DNA of 8,456 nt from Anthropogastromicrobium sp963604075 (lineage in GTDB: Bacteria; Bacillota; Clostridia; Lachnospirales; Lachnospiraceae), in NCBI GenBank assembly GCA_963604075.1, contig CAVCPW010000130.1, forward strand, positions 1 to 8,456, given 5' to 3'. Below, piece after piece: positions 5,601 to 8,456 of this stretch; position 1 is the stretch's first letter; each line of letters opens with the position of its first letter. Below the pieces are notes generated by a model. It was not told the DNA's origin and did no database searches. It worked only from the letters and a program-made list of their open reading frames with translations. The position numbers were made by a program, and so were the translations under genes.

Positions 5601-6266
5601 ATGAGAATATTGGTAATTGCAGATATCGAGTCGAAGGCATTATGGGACTATTTTGACAAGTCTTTGATTGAAGGTGTTGATCTGATTATCTCCTGTGGAG
5701 ATTTGAATCCAAGGTACCTGTCCTTTCTGGCAACATTTACAAAGGCGCCTGTAGTATATGTGAAGGGAAATCACGACGGAAAATATGAGGATATACCACC
5801 GGAAGGCTGTACCTGCATTGAAGATACTATTTACGAATTTAATGGTGTGAGGTTGCTCGGCCTTGGCGGCTCTATGCGTTATAAGCCTGGAACAAATATG
5901 TTTACGGAAAGGGAAATGCGAAGGCGTGTGAACAGGATGCGCTTTAAGCTGCGAAGAAATGGTGGATTTGATGTCTTAGTGACCCATGCTCCTGCCTATC
6001 AATTAAATGATGGAGACGACATCCCTCACAGGGGTTTTCAGATTTTTAAGGATTTGATGGACTGCTATAAGCCGCTTTTGTTTGTGCATGGACACGTGCA
6101 TGCAAATTATGGCGGACGATATAAGCGGGAGTCAAAATACAGCGAGACGCGTGTGGTAAATGCCTATGAGCGCTATTATATCGATATTGATGACAAGGAG
6201 ATTGAAGAAAATCGCAAAAAAAGAGGTCCGAAGACCCCTTTAATCGGAAATATGTTTCCAAAATGA
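5601..6266 (+). CDS. Calcineurin-like metallophosphoesterase with DxE in place of DxH
   Basis: This 221-aa cytosolic protein has the metallophosphoesterase motifs in order: D8-I-E10 where DxH is usual, GDL (33-35), GNHD (56-59), THAP (128-131) and GHVH (164-167). Such enzymes use two metal ions to hydrolyse phosphomonoesters or phosphodiesters; the substrate cannot be read from sequence. The missing motif-I histidine is replaced by Glu, which could still bind metal, and all other ligands are present, so activity is likely. There is no signal peptide. The C-terminus is basic (residues about 200-221, KKRGPK). The gene lies 110 bp after the BMP-family gene on the same strand, with AGAGG 5 nt before its ATG and no terminator between, suggesting one operon. 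Confidence 0.9.
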   Translation: MRILVIADIESKALWDYFDKSLIEGVDLIISCGDLNPRYLSFLATFTKAPVVYVKGNHDGKYEDIPPEGCTCIEDTIYEFNGVRLLGLGGSMRYKPGTNMFTEREMRRRVNRMRFKLRRNGGFDVLVTHAPAYQLNDGDDIPHRGFQIFKDLMDCYKPLLFVHGHVHANYGGRYKRESKYSETRVVNAYERYYIDIDDKEIEENRKKRGPKTPLIGNMFPK

Positions 6267-6276
6267 GCTTGCGACG

Positions 6277-6313
6277 ATGCCTGAGTCTGGCAAAGAGATA
6301 TCCATTCAGGCAT
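6277..6313 (+). terminator. Candidate terminator hairpin after the phosphoesterase gene
   Basis: ATGCCTGA (6277-6284) and TCAGGCAT (6306-6313) are perfect 8-bp arms, and inside them TGG (6288-6290) can pair with CCA (6302-6304). The stem is followed on the plus strand by TTATTC and further T-rich sequence. It begins 11 bp after the stop codon. The loop is large and the T-tract is interrupted, so termination strength is uncertain. Confidence 0.45.
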
Positions 6314-6354
6314 TTATTCAGACATTCATTCATTTATTCGTTTACTTTGAAATG

Positions 6355-6384
6355 TGATCATTCGTTTTTATTGAACAATGATCA
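6355..6384. repeat. Inverted repeat overlapping the stop codon of the small membrane protein gene
   Basis: TGATCATT (6355-6362) and AATGATCA (6377-6384) are perfect 8-bp arms around a 14-nt spacer. The right arm contains the minus-strand stop codon (6382-6384). The stem is AT-rich and has no T-run after it on the minus strand, so it would be a weak terminator at best. Confidence 0.3.
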
Positions 6385-6606
6385 TTCATCGTCTTCATTT
6401 GAGTGACGTGTCTTTCCAGAAAGACATTGAAAAAGATAAATTAAAATTGGGATGAAGAAAGTACAGAACAGAGCGCTGTACAAAAATCCCTGTGCAGTCG
6501 GGCTCTTGAAAAAGGAAGCGATTAACGCTGCAATGTAGAGTCCGACTAAAAGAACAATACCGATGATGGCAAGAATGCGCTGCTTTTTTGTATATTTTGA
6601 TTTCAT
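6382..6606 (-). CDS. Small two-helix membrane protein, unknown function
   Basis: The 74-aa product has a basic N-terminus (MKSKYTKKQR), two hydrophobic helices (about residues 11-32 and 40-60) and an acidic tail ending NEDDE. By the positive-inside rule the N-terminus should be cytoplasmic and the loop external, placing the tail inside as well. I do not recognise the family beyond a generic small membrane protein of Clostridia. GGAG lies 7 nt before the ATG, a clear ribosome binding site. It starts 50 bp after the stop codon of the GH5 gene on the same strand, with no terminator between, so it is probably the second gene of that transcript. A role in envelope stress or secretion would be guesswork. 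Confidence 0.75.
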   Translation of the reverse strand: MKSKYTKKQRILAIIGIVLLVGLYIAALIASFFKSPTAQGFLYSALFCTFFIPILIYLFQCLSGKTRHSNEDDE

Positions 6607-6656
6607 ATGAAAACTCCAGATTTTATAATTTTTATAGTTTCTTATGATTTTAAGAT

Positions 6657-8153
6657 TTATTCAAACGTAACATTTGTCAGAGTCGGTGCCTGCACTCCAT
6701 ACACGATCATTCCAAAGGTGATAGAAGAGCCTGCCGGGATGGTCGTGTTATAATCTACCGGAATAAACAGACGATTGTTTCCAGAGCCGCCTACTTCACA
6801 GGACCAGTATTCCTTTGGAGAAATCTCTTCGTCCCACGTAATGCGAAAACGCCAGCCAGTTACATCAGCAGTGGATGAGTTTGATACGGTGACATCGTAG
6901 GATGCGTATTGCATCGAATTGTCGGCCCAGGTTCCGGTACAGTTGACTGATACGTTGCAGCCGTTGCTGAAGCTCCAATAGTTGTCGGATGCATAGAGGG
7001 TGGTCGGTGTATCAGCAGCACCAGTTTCAGATACTGTTTCTAACAAGGTATCACTAGAAGAACTAAGAGCTACACCGCGCGTTTGCTGATTCTGGTAAAA
7101 CCACTGTCCAGCGGGGGAATAATCCTCGTCAGTCCAGTCGGATACCACTGTGCAGGAGGAGCGAAGAAGGGCACAGGCATCCTCTTTGTTTGAAAGATTC
7201 CAATAGATATAGCCGATGTTGTTCTGACTTAACAGATCTAGCCATGTGTCGGCACTGGTGGTATCAATTGTGCCGCTGCCAGAGGCCTCACTAATACCAA
7301 ATTGAGATACAAGAACAGGAAGACCATTTGCAAGAGCAGTTTTTAGCTTGTTTTGAAGGTCATCCTTGTGTGTGGCCGCATAGAAATGCAGGCTGTAGAG
7401 AAGGTTGTCCCGATCGATCGGTGACTGGGATGCGATATCTACATCCTGGCTACAGGTAGGTGTACCTACGATTACAAGGCTCTGCGGTGCATAAGCACGG
7501 ATGCGGTCAATCACATCAACGGCATAGCTGCGAATATCGTCCCATGAGGTATCCCCATTTGGCTCATTGCAAATTTCATACAGAATATTTGGTATATCGC
7601 CGTAGGTGGAGGCGATCTTTTCAAAGAAGGAAAGTGCATCCTCTTTGTAGGTATTCGGATTGGAATCCGAGAGAGTGTGCCAATCGACGATGACATACAT
7701 GTCCAGCTTTATGGCGGCCTCAATGCCGGTTATCAAGCAGTCGAGCATCGTCTGTTTGGTCGCATCATCACTGACGCAGTAGCCGCCATCCTCTGCCGTG
7801 TACATGGCGAGACGGATGGTGTTGATATTCAGATCGTCACGAAGTTTTCGGAATGTGTCGATGTTTACATATTCGGGATACCAGGCCAGATTGTGGGTGC
7901 TGATGCCCTGAATCTGGAAAGCAGCCTCATATTTGTCAACCACAATCCCGGAAGAGGAGACGGTAAGCTGACCGTGTTTGGTGACAATTCCGGCGGTCTC
8001 AGGCTCAATTGTCGTCAAAGAAAAATCTTCCAGCGAGGTCGCTTCAGCTGCAAAAGCATGGGAAACAAAGCAGATGGCAAGAAGACAGAGAACGAGCACA
8101 AAAACTACGCGAGATCGGAAGGTGTCAAAAAGATAGTGTGCATCAAAATACAT
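6657..8153 (-). CDS. Secreted GH5 (Cel5A-like) protein with CBM2-like domain; nucleophile Glu replaced by Gln
   Basis: The 498-aa product has a signal peptide (hydrophobic core about 16-30, cleavage expected after SHAFA at 31-35), a GH5 catalytic domain like Bacillus Cel5A (about 55-350), a Ser/Thr-rich linker (about 360-388) and a CBM2-like beta-glucan-binding domain (about 390-498, with W393, W409, W434 and W450). GH5 residues present are R114, H159 (DWH), N196-E197 (NEP, acid/base), H256 and Y258 (HFY) and W318. The nucleophile position, normally in VSEWG or VSEFG, reads VSQFG with Q284 encoded by CAA. The protein may therefore bind glucan without retaining hydrolysis. The start is supported by GGAGGTG 6 nt upstream. 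A strong promoter lies at 8190-8218. No dockerin or sortase motif is seen, so it should be released or held by its binding domain. Confidence 0.9.
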   Translation of the reverse strand: MYFDAHYLFDTFRSRVVFVLVLCLLAICFVSHAFAAEATSLEDFSLTTIEPETAGIVTKHGQLTVSSSGIVVDKYEAAFQIQGISTHNLAWYPEYVNIDTFRKLRDDLNINTIRLAMYTAEDGGYCVSDDATKQTMLDCLITGIEAAIKLDMYVIVDWHTLSDSNPNTYKEDALSFFEKIASTYGDIPNILYEICNEPNGDTSWDDIRSYAVDVIDRIRAYAPQSLVIVGTPTCSQDVDIASQSPIDRDNLLYSLHFYAATHKDDLQNKLKTALANGLPVLVSQFGISEASGSGTIDTTSADTWLDLLSQNNIGYIYWNLSNKEDACALLRSSCTVVSDWTDEDYSPAGQWFYQNQQTRGVALSSSSDTLLETVSETGAADTPTTLYASDNYWSFSNGCNVSVNCTGTWADNSMQYASYDVTVSNSSTADVTGWRFRITWDEEISPKEYWSCEVGGSGNNRLFIPVDYNTTIPAGSSITFGMIVYGVQAPTLTNVTFE

Positions 8154-8189
8154 GACAGCACCTCCATAATAGAATATAATAGGAAAACG

Positions 8190-8218
8190 ATAATAAAGAA
8201 TACAATCATTTCAGTCAA
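8190..8218 (-). promoter_or_regulatory. Strong sigma-A-like promoter of the GH5 gene
   Basis: On the minus strand TTGACT (8218-8213) and TATTAT (8195-8190) are separated by exactly 17 bp, and each box matches 5 of 6 consensus bases. Transcription would start near 8183, leaving a leader of about 30 nt with the GGAGG ribosome binding site. Confidence 0.75.
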
Positions 8219-8305
8219 TTCTATCATATAGCTTTTTGTGAGAAACACAACCGCTTTTTTTGAATTGTAAGAAAAAGTTAAAAGAAAGAGCAATGGAAGT
8301 GCTAA

Positions 8306-8333
8306 TTGAGCAAATGGTAAGCTGGCTTATAGT
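8306..8333 (+). promoter_or_regulatory. Candidate outward promoter towards the right edge
   Basis: TTGAGC (8306-8311) and TATAGT (8328-8333) are spaced by 16 bp on the plus strand. Sequence after it is A-rich and T-poor with no reading frame, as in the leader of the BMP-family gene. It may drive a plus-strand gene beyond the window, divergent from the GH5 gene. Confidence 0.45.
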
Positions 8334-8401
8334 AAGAACAGTAGGTAAAAGATAGAATGAATGACAGAAAGAATATTAGAAAATAATAGAAAGAACACTA
8401 T

Positions 8402-8456
8402 AAAGAATGATATAAATAACAATAGAAAGAATGATACAAATAACAATAGAAAGAAT
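8402..8456. repeat. 24-bp A-rich tandem repeat running off the window
   Basis: Units at 8402-8425 and 8426-8449 differ at one base, and a third unit begins at 8450 and is cut by the window edge. Each unit consists of AAAGAATGATAY plus AAATAACAATAG. Degenerate relatives such as AGAAAGAATATTAG and AAAGAACACTAT occur upstream from about 8366. There is no spacer-repeat alternation, so it is not CRISPR. Confidence 0.75.

Noticed and set aside
6305..6342. CATTCATT/CATTTATTC short repeats in the convergent gap
   Set aside because: Imperfect tetranucleotide-like runs in AT-rich intergenic DNA, too short to support a distinct element.
7677..8231. Plus-strand frame of 184 aa opposite the GH5 gene
   Set aside because: It lies antisense to the signal peptide and catalytic domain of a well-supported gene and shows no family motif.
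8402..8456. CRISPR-like repeats at the right edge
   Set aside because: Units are directly adjacent with no unique spacers, are A-rich and decay gradually, so this is a simple tandem repeat.

Overview
The window looks like chromosomal DNA of a Gram-positive, low-to-moderate GC anaerobe of the class Clostridia, most likely a gut member of the Lachnospiraceae. This rests on protein style (a CmpB-type five-helix membrane protein, a cytosolic BMP-family protein, a GH5 cellulase of the Bacillus/Clostridium type), strong purine-rich ribosome binding sites, sigma-A-like promoters and AT-rich intergenic DNA. No species can be named from sequence alone. No rRNA, tRNA, transposase, phage gene or CRISPR array is visible.

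Layout. 1-265 has no gene, but holds the intrinsic terminator of the first gene. 266-1171 (-) is a CmpB-family (PF06541-type) membrane protein with its own promoter and a 5' leader dyad. 1327-2073 (-) is a Sfp-type phosphopantetheinyl transferase, 6 bp downstream of 2080-3261 (-), an SH3b plus Amidase_3 cell-wall lipoprotein. The two form an operon with a promoter near 3294-3322, and each carries an in-frame tandem-repeat low-complexity segment. A divergent intergenic region then leads, through a long A-rich and T-poor leader, to 3571-5490 (+). This encodes a 639-aa protein that joins a ParB/sulfiredoxin-like N-terminal segment to a BMP-type (nucleoside-binding) periplasmic-binding-protein fold, with no export signal. 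It is followed by 5601-6266 (+), a calcineurin-like metallophosphoesterase with an altered first motif. A convergent gap separates it from 6382-6606 (-), a small two-helix membrane protein, which lies downstream of 6657-8153 (-), a secreted GH5 (Cel5A-like) protein with a C-terminal CBM2-like domain. The right end (8160-8456) carries divergent promoters and a 24-bp tandem repeat that runs off the window.

How the genes fit together. The amidase remodels peptidoglycan, and the GH5 protein is exported to bind or cut beta-glucan. The PPTase would activate carrier proteins encoded elsewhere. The BMP/ParB-like protein and the phosphoesterase are codirectional and probably cotranscribed; a cytosolic nucleoside/nucleotide-sensing pair is an attractive but unproven reading.

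Most worth a second look: the GH5 protein has Gln where the catalytic nucleophile Glu is expected (Q284); the export-less BMP protein has a ParB-like motif; the PPTase contains a pentapeptide-repeat insertion; a 19-bp dispersed intergenic repeat occurs twice; and two plus-strand promoters are followed by A-rich, T-poor leaders.
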